This document shows, in pieces, positions 1 through 7,236 of a DNA stretch of 24,457 nt. The translations under genes were made by a program, and so were the position numbers. The notes below the pieces were generated by a model. The model had not been told where the DNA came from and searched no databases. It saw only the letters and a program-made list of their open reading frames with translations. The number at the start of each line of letters is the position of its first letter. Position 1 is the first letter of the stretch. This stretch comes from Candidatus Omnitrophota bacterium (lineage in GTDB: Bacteria > Omnitrophota > Gorgyraeia > 2-01-FULL-45-10): contig JAPLMI010000210.1 of the NCBI GenBank assembly GCA_026387115.1, forward strand, positions 1-24,457, written 5' to 3'.

Positions 1-438
1 AAGATGACGGGGACGCTCGATTCTCACATGAATATCTGTAAGGCGTTCGAGATGACGCTGCCCGAGCTTTACAGGGACCTTCCCTCTTCCAAGAAGACGA
101 TCGATGTCCAAAAGTCAAAAGCAAAACACGATGTTTACATCCACGATAAGAAATCTTCATCTGAGATACTCGCCTCCAACGTTCAGAACAAGAAGATGAT
201 GCCTGTTTTGATCAAGATCGTTAAAGGCGGACAAACACCCGGCGAAGAATCCAAACCCGGTGTCGAAAAATTCATATACATCCTCGACGGAAAGGTCGAG
301 GCGAATATCGGTAACGATAAATACGATTTAACCAAGGGCGATACCCTCTATTTTGAATCATCCATCCCGCATTACTTCAGGAACGCCGGCCCGGGCGAAG
401 CCGAACTATTATCGATAATCTCCCCACCGCTACTGTGA
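1..438 (+). CDS. Cupin-domain regulator, XRE-cupin type, 5' end missing
   Basis: The frame is open to the first base of the window, so the first visible methionine (base 4) is probably internal. The first ~27 residues, ending in M-T-L-P-E-L-Y-R-D-L, look like the last helix of an XRE-type HTH domain. Residues ~65-143 form a small cupin barrel: G-G-Q-T-P-G-E-E, then E-K-F-I-Y-I-L-D-G-K-V-E, the G-D-T-L-Y-F turn and I-P-H-Y-F-R-N. XRE-cupin proteins are usually sensors that repress nearby metabolic genes on binding a small ligand in the cupin; the ligand here is unknown. It is the only confident plus-strand gene and its 3' end overlaps the convergent gene at 430-675 by 9 bp. The family call is fairly sure, the DNA-binding half is inferred. 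Confidence 0.8.
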   Translation, partial: KMTGTLDSHMNICKAFEMTLPELYRDLPSSKKTIDVQKSKAKHDVYIHDKKSSSEILASNVQNKKMMPVLIKIVKGGQTPGEESKPGVEKFIYILDGKVEANIGNDKYDLTKGDTLYFESSIPHYFRNAGPGEAELLSIISPPLL

Positions 439-675
439 TTTAACCAGGTCCCATCTGGCGTTATTTTCCGACAGGATCAGGTCGGCGTGCACTTTAGGAA
501 GCTCGTCGTGCGGCACTTCCCTGATAACGATGCCGCTTTTCAATACAAACACGCATGCCTTATGATGATTTTTATTACTGATAAGCCTTCGAGCTTCCTT
601 GATTAGATCCTTCGTAAAGAGGTGGATTAAGTAACTATGTGATGGGCTTCTTTTGACGGTGACCAGGATTCTCAT
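430..675 (-). CDS. Small hypothetical protein, 81 aa
   Basis: I do not recognise this protein. It is basic in its first half (K-R-S-P-S-H-S-Y, I-K-E-A-R-R-L-I) and acidic near the end, with no membrane segment, no cysteine motif beyond one Cys and no obvious catalytic signature. The start is supported by a purine-rich GAAAGAGGGTGAG just upstream of the ATG. It converges on and overlaps the cupin regulator by 9 bp with no visible terminator between them. The minus-strand region upstream carries a TTGACA (702-707), but no convincing -10 at the right distance. Real gene likely because of the ribosome-binding site and protein-like composition; function unknown. Confidence 0.5.
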   Translation of the reverse strand: MRILVTVKRSPSHSYLIHLFTKDLIKEARRLISNKNHHKACVFVLKSGIVIREVPHDELPKVHADLILSENNARWDLVKSQ

Positions 676-711
676 TCTATTCTCACCCTCTTTCAGCCTG
701 ATGTCAATTTT

Positions 712-729
712 TTGCCAAGCTTGCCAAGC
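712..729. repeat. Tandem 9-bp repeat TTGCCAAGC x2
   Basis: Two perfect, adjacent copies of TTGCCAAGC lie in the 247-bp gap between the small unknown gene and the relE-type toxin. The gap also contains a short perfect hairpin, CTTGTA-GTT-TACAAG at 748-762, with no T-run after it. No function is assigned. Confidence 0.5.
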
Positions 730-857
730 GAGAATATTTTATGAGACCTTGTAGTTTACAAGTCTACCACAGAATTGATAAAAAACAAGTGGTCTTGGTT
801 TTTACTCTCTTAAAATTTGATATAATCCGATTGTAACTTATTGGAATTAAAGGAATT

Positions 858-926
858 ATGAAACTAGGTAAGGTTATAAAAAAGTTAGATATATTTGGAA
901 AATTACGGACCTATCGAGCTTTTTAG
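858..926 (+). other. Possible 22-codon mini-ORF with TATAAT and AAAGGA upstream
   Basis: A TATAAT hexamer (821-826) is followed by an AAAGGA (849-854) and an ATG at 858 opening a 22-codon frame rich in Lys and Ile (M-K-L-G-K-V-I-K-K-L-D), ending at 924-926. No good -35 lies at 17 bp, and the Shine-Dalgarno to ATG distance is short. It could be a decayed gene start cut off by the arrival of the Phd-RelE module, whose stop codon overlaps its end, or chance. Reported only as a candidate. Confidence 0.15.
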
Positions 927-1216
927 AGTTTATTCAAGCGGTAGATCAATTCTCTATAAATCTTATCGTCTTTTCTAATGCCGACTTTAATCACTATAAC
1001 CAAAACCTCGCCCTTAACAATTTTATAGACTACCCTGTAATCACCAACGCGCAGCTTCCAGTAACCTTTATAGCTCCTCAATAACGGCGATCCATAGTTC
1101 TCGGGGTCGCGCGAGAGTTTCTTGTAAATGGCTTTTAAGATTAGCTTCCTGGCCGGCTTCTCTATCTTCTTAAAATCTTCTTTCAAAACCAGGCGATGCA
1201 GGATCACATTCCACAT
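923..1216 (-). CDS. RelE/ParE-family toxin
   Basis: A 97-residue protein with the RelE/ParE fold pattern: an N-terminal strand and long helix (L-K-E-D-F-K-K-I-E-K-P-A-R-K-L-I-L-K-A-I), then Y-W-K-L-R-V-G-D-Y-R-V-V-Y-K-I, the family's central signature, followed by a strand V-L-V-I-V-I-K-V-G-I-R and a C-terminal helix. Members that use the basic residues of that strand cut mRNA on the ribosome, while ParE-like members poison gyrase; the sequence does not separate these safely, though the R-V-G-D-Y-R-V-V-Y motif is closer to RelE. It follows the antitoxin gene after 5 bp, the usual antitoxin-first order, and shares its promoter. Confidence 0.88.
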   Translation of the reverse strand: MWNVILHRLVLKEDFKKIEKPARKLILKAIYKKLSRDPENYGSPLLRSYKGYWKLRVGDYRVVYKIVKGEVLVIVIKVGIRKDDKIYRELIYRLNKL

Positions 1217-1221
1217 CTAAT

Positions 1222-1500
1222 CTAATTGACCTTTCTTAGCGCCGCTTTCAGGCTGATATAGTCTTTCTTGGAGGACTTCTTCTCTCTTCCCCTGGCCAGT
1301 TTGCCCAACTCGTAATCTTCGATCTGGTCGAGGAGGCCCTCTATGGCATTATAGCGCTCTATAGCGATAAGAACAGCCACCGGCTTGTTCCTTTTTTCTA
1401 TCACCACCTTGTGGTGCCTTGCTTCCTCCAGTATTTTTTCAAGTCGTGTTCTTAGCTCAGACACGCCGACGAGCGTGGTGTCTTCTTTTACAGTATGCAT
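1222..1500 (-). CDS. Phd/YefM-family antitoxin
   Basis: A 92-residue protein with the Phd/YefM N-terminal DNA-binding core: V-G-V-S-E-L-R-T-R-L-E-K-I-L-E-E-A, then the strand V-V-I-E-K-R-N-K-P-V-A-V-L-I, and a charged C-terminal tail (~60-92) that would wrap the toxin. The strong AAGGAGGAG 6-7 bases before the ATG supports the start. In this family the dimer represses its own promoter and the toxin-antitoxin complex binds more tightly, which fits the 12-bp direct repeats and promoter just upstream. The pair lies directly downstream of the HD-GYP gene with its own promoter, so it is an independent unit. Confidence 0.88.
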   Translation of the reverse strand: MHTVKEDTTLVGVSELRTRLEKILEEARHHKVVIEKRNKPVAVLIAIERYNAIEGLLDQIEDYELGKLARGREKKSSKKDYISLKAALRKVN

Positions 1501-1530
1501 TTTACACTCCTCCTTCCTTACCCATAAATA

Positions 1531-1559
1531 AGTATATCATATGTCAATTGAATTGTCAA
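1531..1559 (-). promoter_or_regulatory. Promoter of the Phd-RelE pair, TTGACA-N17-TATACT
   Basis: Read on the minus strand, TTGACA (1559-1554) and TATACT (1536-1531) are separated by exactly 17 bp, ahead of an AAGGAGGAG and the antitoxin ATG at 1500. This is a near-consensus housekeeping promoter. Confidence 0.7.
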
Positions 1560-1577
1560 ATGAATTGTATAATTAAT
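1542..1577. repeat. Three 12-bp direct repeats over the Phd-RelE promoter
   Basis: On the plus strand TGTCAATTGAAT (1542-1553), TGTCAAATGAAT (1554-1565) and TGTATAATTAAT (1566-1577) follow one another with no spacing; a fourth partial TGTACG follows. They cover the -35 box and part of the spacer, so they are likely operator half-sites for the antitoxin. A further short dyad, GTATAA...TTATAC, spans 1567-1589. Confidence 0.55.
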
Positions 1578-1588
1578 TGTACGTTATA

Positions 1589-2980
1589 CTACCAGTTCTT
1601 GTAGCTGCCGGGATTGCCCATGTTCGGGAGGATGTTGCCCTTTTCGAACGCCAGGAGGAACGCGCTGACGACGACCGGATCGAATTGCGACCCTGAGCAG
1701 CGCTTTAATTCTGCGATCGCTTCCTCGATCGTCTTCTTTTTTTTATAAGGCCGGTTCGTCGTGATGGCGTCGAAGGCGTCCGCGACCGCGATGATCCGCG
1801 CGATAAGCGGGATGTCGTTCGCCTTCAGCCCGTCCGGATAGCCTGAGCCGTCGTAGCACTCCTGGTGGTGGCGGACCTCGCGCGCCACGTCGCTCAGCTC
1901 CTTGATCGGATGCAGGATCGTCGCGCCTATTATCGAATGCTTCTTTATCTCTTCGTACTCCTCAGGGGCGAGCGAGGCGTGTTTATTCAATATATGGTCG
2001 GGGACGCCGATCTTGCCTATGTCATGCAGGAGCGCCGATATCTGCAGGGTCTCCCTGAAATTCTTGTAATTCGCCATCTCGGGAATACCTTCGAGCTCTT
2101 TCGCGACGGCGATGCAGTAATTCGTCACGCGTTCCGTATGGCCGTGGGTGTAAGGGTCGCGCGCGTCTATCGCGGCGGCCATCGCTATGGCCGTGTGAAT
2201 GAATATCCTGTGTTCGCGCACATACAGCTCTTTGATCTCCTCGATCTTCCCCTGCAGGTTCTCGATGAGGAGCGTATTCGCGATCGCCATCGCGGCGTCG
2301 TTGGCCAGCGTAACGAAGAACCCCATCTCCTCGCGGCTGAAATTCTCGCCCGAAATCTTATCGCCGAGGACCAGGATGCCGAGAAGCTCTCGTTTAAAGT
2401 AACACGGGACACAGAGGTTCGCCTTGATAAGGTCCATCTGCTTCTTTACCAGGAGCAATTTGTCGTAGAGGTCGGGCTGTTTCTCGAGGACATCCCTGTT
2501 CCTTAAGCCGTTTATTATATCCTCATACCTTAATATGCCGGTCTCTGAGATAAGGTAGCTCTCCTTGTCGCTGAAGACCTTGATGAGCGGATTGTCGACC
2601 GCAAGCCTAATAAATCCTATCGGTATCTTAACGCCTTCGGTGCCTTTTGAATCGATCAATATATATGAGTGCTTGTTTTCCTTGAATAACAGGACCGCCG
2701 TGTGGGTCACATGGAGTTGTTCATCGATCGTCCGAACTATCATCTTGATAAGGTGCTCGGGCTTCTTGAACCTTATCATCGTGCGCGACGCCTTCTCAAG
2801 GAATGCCTGATAGTCGTATTTGGGCGCGGCGGCGTTGTTTGCGCTACCCCTCCGGGCCGCGCTGTCAGCGGCGTTCTTGTCCGCGTCCAGCGGCACAAGA
2901 CTGCCGCTTCGGTCTATCGACTTCTCGACGAAAAGATTGTGGAGCTTATCCCAGCTCGGCGCTTTTTTGTTCTTTGCCAT
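1589..2980 (-). CDS. GAF-HD-GYP cyclic-di-GMP phosphodiesterase
   Basis: A 463-residue soluble protein with a ~55-residue low-complexity N-terminus rich in Ala and Asn, a GAF-like domain (~70-245) and an HD-GYP domain (~260-450). The metal and catalytic signatures are intact: H-G-H-T-E-R (279-284), H-D-I-G-K (319-323) and H-H-x-x-x-x-D-G-S-G-Y-P (371-382). HD-GYP domains hydrolyse cyclic di-GMP. There is no receiver domain on the protein itself, so control probably comes through GAF or from the two separate receivers encoded just upstream. An AAAGGAGATGATT precedes the ATG. It is the last gene of the kinase-receiver-effector run. Confidence 0.9.
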   Translation of the reverse strand: MAKNKKAPSWDKLHNLFVEKSIDRSGSLVPLDADKNAADSAARRGSANNAAAPKYDYQAFLEKASRTMIRFKKPEHLIKMIVRTIDEQLHVTHTAVLLFKENKHSYILIDSKGTEGVKIPIGFIRLAVDNPLIKVFSDKESYLISETGILRYEDIINGLRNRDVLEKQPDLYDKLLLVKKQMDLIKANLCVPCYFKRELLGILVLGDKISGENFSREEMGFFVTLANDAAMAIANTLLIENLQGKIEEIKELYVREHRIFIHTAIAMAAAIDARDPYTHGHTERVTNYCIAVAKELEGIPEMANYKNFRETLQISALLHDIGKIGVPDHILNKHASLAPEEYEEIKKHSIIGATILHPIKELSDVAREVRHHQECYDGSGYPDGLKANDIPLIARIIAVADAFDAITTNRPYKKKKTIEEAIAELKRCSGSQFDPVVVSAFLLAFEKGNILPNMGNPGSYKNW

Positions 2981-2992
2981 TAATCATCTCCT

Positions 2993-3352
2993 TTAGATTT
3001 TAAAATTCTTCTCGACGGCCTCTTCCAGATGGTCGAGAACGAGCGGTTTTGTGATATATTCGCACGCTCCGAGCTTCGCCGCTTCGTTCATCTTATCCTG
3101 GTCCTCGAGCGCAGTGACCATAACAACCTTTATCTTTCTATCCATATCCTTGATGTGCTTCAACGCGGCAATGCCGTCCATTCCCTTCATCCTGATATCA
3201 AGCAATACAAGGTCGGGCTTGTCCTTCTTGATGGCCTCCAACGCGTCCTCGCCGCTCAAAGAAGTGAGGACTTCATATCCGCGTTCCTGGAAAAAGTTCT
3301 TCACGAAATCGCAAATGTCCTGCTCGTCATCCACTACTAACAGCTTACGCAT
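2993..3352 (-). CDS. Single-domain response regulator (CheY-like), second of two
   Basis: Almost the whole protein is one receiver domain. Counting from a possible upstream start at 3358, the acidic pair is D10-D11, the phosphoacceptor D54 (V-L-L-D-I-R), the switch threonine T82 and the conserved lysine K104 (T-K-P). I place the start at the second methionine (3352) because the AAAAGGGG lies only one base before the first ATG but 7-8 bases before this one. It has no output domain, so it must act by protein contact, either as a phosphate shuttle from the 7TM-GAF kinase or on the GAF-HD-GYP protein 12 bp downstream. Confidence 0.9.
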   Translation of the reverse strand: MRKLLVVDDEQDICDFVKNFFQERGYEVLTSLSGEDALEAIKKDKPDLVLLDIRMKGMDGIAALKHIKDMDRKIKVVMVTALEDQDKMNEAAKLGACEYITKPLVLDHLEEAVEKNFKI

Positions 3353-3370
3353 ACCCATACCCCTTTTCGG

Positions 3371-3742
3371 TTACCGGCTTGCCGCTTTGTTAATGGCCTC
3401 TTCCAACTCTTTTAATGACGCGATCGGCTTATCGAAATAGGCATACGCGCCCATCTTCAAAAGCCGCGCCTTGGTCTTCCCGCCGTCATCGTAAGCGGTT
3501 ACAAAAATGACCTGGGGCGACGGCTCCATCGACTTCAGCAGTTTCAGGGCCTCGTCGCCGTCTATCCCCGGCATCTTCAGGTCTATCAAAACCACGTCCG
3601 GCTTCTTCTCTTTCACGATCTCGATGCCCTTCGCGCCGCGTATCGCGACCGCGATATCGTATCCCCTCGGCGCAAAGTAATCCTGCAGCATCGTAATGAA
3701 ATCAACTTCGTCGTCGATCGCTACTATCGTCGGTTTACGCAT
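3371..3742 (-). CDS. Single-domain response regulator (CheY-like), first of two
   Basis: A stand-alone receiver domain. Counting from a GTG at 3748, the acidic residues are D12-D13, the phosphoacceptor D56 (V-L-I-D-L-K-M-P), the switch T84 and K107 (D-K-P). The ATG at 3742 is preferred: AGGAG sits 5 bases before it, whereas the GTG overlaps that Shine-Dalgarno. The stop of the HTH gene of the AbiE-like pair lies immediately upstream, so the pair ends right at this gene's ribosome-binding site. Together with the second receiver and the HD-GYP protein it forms the output side of the sensor kinase encoded at 5056-7218. Confidence 0.9.
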   Translation of the reverse strand: MRKPTIVAIDDEVDFITMLQDYFAPRGYDIAVAIRGAKGIEIVKEKKPDVVLIDLKMPGIDGDEALKLLKSMEPSPQVIFVTAYDDGGKTKARLLKMGAYAYFDKPIASLKELEEAINKAASR

Positions 3743-3750
3743 GCTCACTC

Positions 3751-4269
3751 CTATGTTAAAAAATTGATCTCGACTTTTCTTTTTAAGGCGTCCGCGACTC
3801 TGGTCAGTGTAATTAATGAAATATTCTCTCCGCCGCTTTCTATGCGTGAGATTATCTGCTGAGAAATCCCTATTCTTTTGGCCAACCCTTTCTGAGAAAG
3901 CCCCTGTTCACGCCTGATAGCAGCCATTTTTTTTCCTATAGTTTCGCAGAATTCCTTCTTCACAGGCGCTTCTTGTCTAAAAACCATTCCTTTTTTGCGG
4001 TATCTGTCCGATAGCTTCTCATATATCGCCTGCCAGAAAATGATGCGGGGCTCACTCCATTTATCCTGCCGCATCCTTCGCTTGATGGCGGGCCAATGCC
4101 TGCAAAAAACGATTGGATTCAGATAATTTTTGAATACTTCTCGCGGCTCGTTTTTGCGCGATAAGAGAAGGGCCGCCATAGTAAAGAAACTTGCGGATTC
4201 CGGTTTACTCAGAATCTTCTTCGCCCTGGCATCCGCTATCTTTCTATCCCACAGCCAATCGCTTCTCAT
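3751..4269 (-). CDS. HTH (XRE) protein, putative antitoxin paired with AbiEii-like toxin
   Basis: A 172-residue protein in two parts. Residues ~1-105 are a basic, aromatic-rich domain I do not recognise (many Trp, Arg and Lys). Residues ~110-172 are a classic XRE helix-turn-helix (I-R-R-E-Q-G-L-S-Q-K-G-L-A-K-R-I-G-I-S-Q). Its ATG overlaps the stop of the nucleotidyltransferase gene by 4 bp, which implies translational coupling. Toxin-first order is the reverse of classical AbiEi-AbiEii operons but is common where an XRE antitoxin follows its toxin, as in higBA. It is the best candidate to bind the two ATACAAC-N6-GTTGTAT palindromes at the pair's promoter. The antitoxin role is inferred from context. 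Confidence 0.72.
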   Translation of the reverse strand: MRSDWLWDRKIADARAKKILSKPESASFFTMAALLLSRKNEPREVFKNYLNPIVFCRHWPAIKRRMRQDKWSEPRIIFWQAIYEKLSDRYRKKGMVFRQEAPVKKEFCETIGKKMAAIRREQGLSQKGLAKRIGISQQIISRIESGGENISLITLTRVADALKRKVEINFLT

Positions 4270-4979
4270 AATTCGCCCAACTCATCTTCAAGCATCTTAT
4301 CAACTTCTTTTTTGAAATGCCTCTCCATCATCTTGCAATCTATCACCTTATCTGTATCAAGAGTGAGCACGCCATCCATCGTCGCCATTCTGTCATAAGT
4401 TCGGAACCACTTGACAATAGCCTCTATCAACGTTGGGCCGCAGTACTTGGCGGCGAATTTGGAGAGCGGCATAAACGTATGCGACAAAAAATAGACATCG
4501 TAAAAATCTTTCGCGTCCGCCCTTCCTCCGATGAATTTATTCCGCCCTGCCTCGTCGATCATTCTGACCATACCGGCTAACGCATACAACTTACGCAAGT
4601 ATATGTCTTCGAGCGATAATACCCGTATCCCGTCAACCGTTTTTGTTTTCTTCAGAAGCTCTACGGTATCCTCTACAAAATCTATCTTTAACGTATCGCT
4701 CGCGGTAAACTTTATGCTATAAACCGCCATTCTGGCGGCTTTCTTTTCAAGCGCCTGCCCTATGAGTTTTACCTTTTTCTTCAAAACACCCTGTAGGTAT
4801 TCCGCTATCCCTGTTATATTCGAATAATCGAAGTCGTGCGTAAAAAAATCCAGGTCTATCGATAACCTGTGCTGGAAGTAGAAAAGGCTGAGAGCCGTCC
4901 CTCCCGCAAGGTAGAAGTCGTCTATCCTGCCCGAAAGAGTCCTCAATACATCCTGCTGGTATTTCACTATCCTTTTCAT
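4266..4979 (-). CDS. AbiEii/AbiGii-family nucleotidyltransferase toxin
   Basis: The protein carries the minimal nucleotidyltransferase signature of the AbiEii/AbiGii family: F-Y-L-A-G-G-T-A-L-S-L at residues ~22-32 (Gly-Gly loop) followed by S-I-D-L-D-F-F (D42, D44) for metal binding, and a C-terminal helical region. Known members transfer nucleotides to tRNA or other targets and act in phage defence. I start it at M-K-R-I-V-K (4979) and not 12 codons upstream: the upstream start would lie inside the promoter, and the chosen ATG falls 7 bases past the -10 box, predicting a leaderless mRNA. The pair sits between the sensor kinase and its receivers and so interrupts a signalling operon. Confidence 0.82.
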   Translation of the reverse strand: MKRIVKYQQDVLRTLSGRIDDFYLAGGTALSLFYFQHRLSIDLDFFTHDFDYSNITGIAEYLQGVLKKKVKLIGQALEKKAARMAVYSIKFTASDTLKIDFVEDTVELLKKTKTVDGIRVLSLEDIYLRKLYALAGMVRMIDEAGRNKFIGGRADAKDFYDVYFLSHTFMPLSKFAAKYCGPTLIEAIVKWFRTYDRMATMDGVLTLDTDKVIDCKMMERHFKKEVDKMLEDELGEL

Positions 4980-4986
4980 GGCATAA

Positions 4987-5015
4987 AGTATACAACATAA
5001 AAGTTGTATTGTCAA
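4987..5015 (-). promoter_or_regulatory. Promoter of the AbiE-like pair, TTGACA-N17-TATACT, probably leaderless
   Basis: On the minus strand TTGACA (5015-5010) and TATACT (4992-4987) are 17 bp apart. Transcription should start about 7 bases on, at or next to the ATG at 4979, and no Shine-Dalgarno is present, so a leaderless transcript is predicted. Confidence 0.7.
4990..5009. promoter_or_regulatory. Operator 1, ATACAAC-N6-GTTGTAT
   Basis: An inverted repeat with 7-bp arms and a 6-bp spacer fills the gap between the -35 and -10 boxes and runs into the -10 box. Occupancy would block RNA polymerase, so it is a likely autoregulatory site for the HTH partner. Confidence 0.65.
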
Positions 5016-5016
5016 G

Positions 5017-5044
5017 TAAAATACAACTTATAAGTTGTATTTTA
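5017..5044. promoter_or_regulatory. Operator 2, 28-bp perfect palindrome
   Basis: A perfect 28-bp palindrome centred at 5030/5031 contains the same ATACAAC-N6-GTTGTAT core as operator 1. The two centres are 31 bp apart, about three helical turns, which favours binding on one face of the DNA. It ends 11 bp before the kinase stop codon and could also fold in the kinase mRNA, but there is no terminator-like T-run. Confidence 0.7.
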
Positions 5045-5055
5045 TCCATTTAGAT

Positions 5056-7218
5056 TCATTTACTCTTCGTTCCGGCCTTCGCTTCCTCTGCGCCGGCGGG
5101 CGGGAATTCGAGGGTAAACGTCGTCCCCTCGCCCACTCTCGTCTCTTTGAGCTGAATTCTGCCGCCGTTCTTTTCGACTATCTGACGGACGATAAATAAC
5201 CCCAGGCCTGTCCCCTTGCCCGGATCCTTCGTTGTGAAGAACGGGTTGAAGAGCTGTTTAATCTTATCTTCGGGTATACCTGAGCCGCTATCCTTAATAT
5301 CTATTAATATCTTATTTCTATCCTGTTTTGCCGTGATCGCTATCTTCCCCTTCTCTCCAATCGCCTGTCCAGCGTTCCTGAGAAGGTTAAAAAGGATCTC
5401 CTGAAACTGCTTTTTATCGACGAAGATGTTCGGCAGGCCCTTTTCGATATGCTTGGAAAATTCTATCTTTTCAAGCTTCAATTCATAGCCTACCAGGCTC
5501 AGGACGTCATCGATTTCCTTATCGACGTTTACGACCTCAGCTTCTCCCTTCGCGGGCTTGGCAAATCCAGAGAGCTTCTTGGTAATGGCCGTCGCCCTGT
5601 CGGTCTCATGTATGACTTTGGCCATTATCTCTTTGGCCTTGGTAAGAAGTTCCTCTGTCGTCTTATGTTTATACAGTCCATCCTTGATATTCAAGAGGAA
5701 TGCCTCGCACTGGCCGCGCGCGATGCCCAGCGGATTACATATCTCGTGGTTGATGCCCGCTGAAAGCGTCCCGATGACCGCCATCTTTTCGTTCTGCGCC
5801 GCCTCTGCCTGCGTCTTACCGAGCTCCACGAAGAGTTTCGCGTTCGATATCGCTATCGCGAGGGTTCTCGCAAGCGGCAAAAGTATGTCGAGGTCATCCT
5901 GCGTATATTCTTCATCCGATTTTTTCTTGCCCAAAGACAGGACGCCTATGACATCGTCATGCATGACCATAGGTATAATAAGTTCGGCATTAAGCTTATC
6001 TATTATTTCTTGTATGGCGGCTGGTGTCGATATCTTCTTATCATGCAGCTCTTTCACCAGCACATGGCCGTGGGTCTCGTCCATGAACGTAACGATACCG
6101 TCCGGCCGTATCAATGTTACCGATGGGTCTTTGATATTCTGCGACGCCATGACCTCAAATTGCTGTTTCTCGTCATCGAACAGCAGAACCGCGCATGAAT
6201 TAAGTTTAACTATATCGGTAAGCTTGCTGACAGTGAGGTCAACAAGCTTATCCAGCTCTAATACCGTCAGGACTTCGGATGTGAATGTCCTCAGCAATTC
6301 CTTGTAGTTGTATTTTTTCTGGAATAGGTATTTGTCGGTGACGTTTATGAGAAATGTTTCGATCCGACGCATAGTAAGGATAATAATTACGCCGCTTATG
6401 GTCAGACCTATTAGCCTAGCACTGGTTCCTGCATTCCTTAGCAGATATTCCTGAATTATTAAAGTAGGTAGGATTAAAATCGCGAAAACTGAGGCGAGCA
6501 ATCCGGCAAATACAAGGGTCCGCTTAATAATAACTTCGATATTAAGCATCTGATACCTGAATATGGCGTATGTAGCTACTATGCAATATATTGGAACCAT
6601 GAAATTCCAGTAAGGATAAATCTTATTATAAAACAGCGGCAAAAATGTTAAGGCGGACCCCGCGTAACCAGTGGCCTCTCCCACTAAGAACCAACCTACA
6701 TTCTTTTTATTAACACCTTCGGACTTTCTGTATATCAGGTATAATTCGCACAATGAGTACATAAGGTAGAAGAGAAAGATAGGAATGAAGATGGGGAAAT
6801 TCAGTCCTATTGATTTTATGCTATAAAAAGAGAGTGTGGGATAATAGAAAGAATTAAAAAGATACTGCAAGTCTACGCCTGTGTACCCCATGTAAGCAAG
6901 CACAACAAATAAAATCGCCTGAAAATACCCAAAAGCTAAAAGGGCCTTACGCTTTAGCCCTCCGATTTCGCATACAGCATGAAGCAAAATTACTGTATTT
7001 ATAGGACCCCCGATATGGGCGAAGCGCCACCAAGACCTGGCAAGTTCAATATCTTGCGATATGGCCGCCATCGCATAACCAAATGCCCAAATTGTTATAG
7101 TGAGGTTAAATATGTACCATGCTCTATGAATCCTTGTCTTTCCCACTATAAGCACAAAAGTACCTAAACAGAATGTAGTAACTGCCCATAGGAATCCCGA
7201 AAAAGCAAATAGATTCAT
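5056..7218 (-). CDS. Membrane sensor histidine kinase (7TM-GAF-HisKA-HATPase)
   Basis: A 720-residue kinase. Residues ~1-290 hold about eight or nine hydrophobic segments, resembling the 7TM N-terminal region of some histidine kinases. A GAF domain spans ~315-465. The H-box is G-I-N-H-E-I-C-N-P-L with H491 as phosphoacceptor, the N-box is N-L-L-R-N-A-G-Q-A-I (~611-620), followed by D-S-G-S-G-I-P (~643) and G-T-G-L-G-L (669-674). It should autophosphorylate and pass phosphate to the two receivers at 2993-3742, now separated from it by the AbiE-like pair. The gene begins 18 bp after the 4Fe-4S protein stop, behind an AAGAGG, so it may be cotranscribed with the biosynthetic operon. The membrane half is noticeably more AT-rich than the kinase half. 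Confidence 0.92.
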   Translation of the reverse strand: MNLFAFSGFLWAVTTFCLGTFVLIVGKTRIHRAWYIFNLTITIWAFGYAMAAISQDIELARSWWRFAHIGGPINTVILLHAVCEIGGLKRKALLAFGYFQAILFVVLAYMGYTGVDLQYLFNSFYYPTLSFYSIKSIGLNFPIFIPIFLFYLMYSLCELYLIYRKSEGVNKKNVGWFLVGEATGYAGSALTFLPLFYNKIYPYWNFMVPIYCIVATYAIFRYQMLNIEVIIKRTLVFAGLLASVFAILILPTLIIQEYLLRNAGTSARLIGLTISGVIIILTMRRIETFLINVTDKYLFQKKYNYKELLRTFTSEVLTVLELDKLVDLTVSKLTDIVKLNSCAVLLFDDEKQQFEVMASQNIKDPSVTLIRPDGIVTFMDETHGHVLVKELHDKKISTPAAIQEIIDKLNAELIIPMVMHDDVIGVLSLGKKKSDEEYTQDDLDILLPLARTLAIAISNAKLFVELGKTQAEAAQNEKMAVIGTLSAGINHEICNPLGIARGQCEAFLLNIKDGLYKHKTTEELLTKAKEIMAKVIHETDRATAITKKLSGFAKPAKGEAEVVNVDKEIDDVLSLVGYELKLEKIEFSKHIEKGLPNIFVDKKQFQEILFNLLRNAGQAIGEKGKIAITAKQDRNKILIDIKDSGSGIPEDKIKQLFNPFFTTKDPGKGTGLGLFIVRQIVEKNGGRIQLKETRVGEGTTFTLEFPPAGAEEAKAGTKSK

Positions 7219-7236
7219 AAAAAACCTCTTAAGTAA

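Noticed and set aside
748..762. Rho-independent terminator at the CTTGTA-GTT-TACAAG hairpin
   Set aside because: Short AT-rich stem with no following T-run on either strand.
1865..2506. Plus-strand open frame (213 codons) opposite the HD-GYP gene
   Set aside because: Arg- and Leu-rich antisense shadow of an intact HD-GYP gene; no independent support.
5017..5044. Terminator of the histidine kinase gene
   Set aside because: A loopless perfect palindrome sharing its core with a second site inside a promoter fits an operator better; no T-run follows.
5558..6307. Plus-strand open frame (249 codons) opposite the histidine kinase
   Set aside because: Ser-rich shadow of the kinase coding frame, no start signal.
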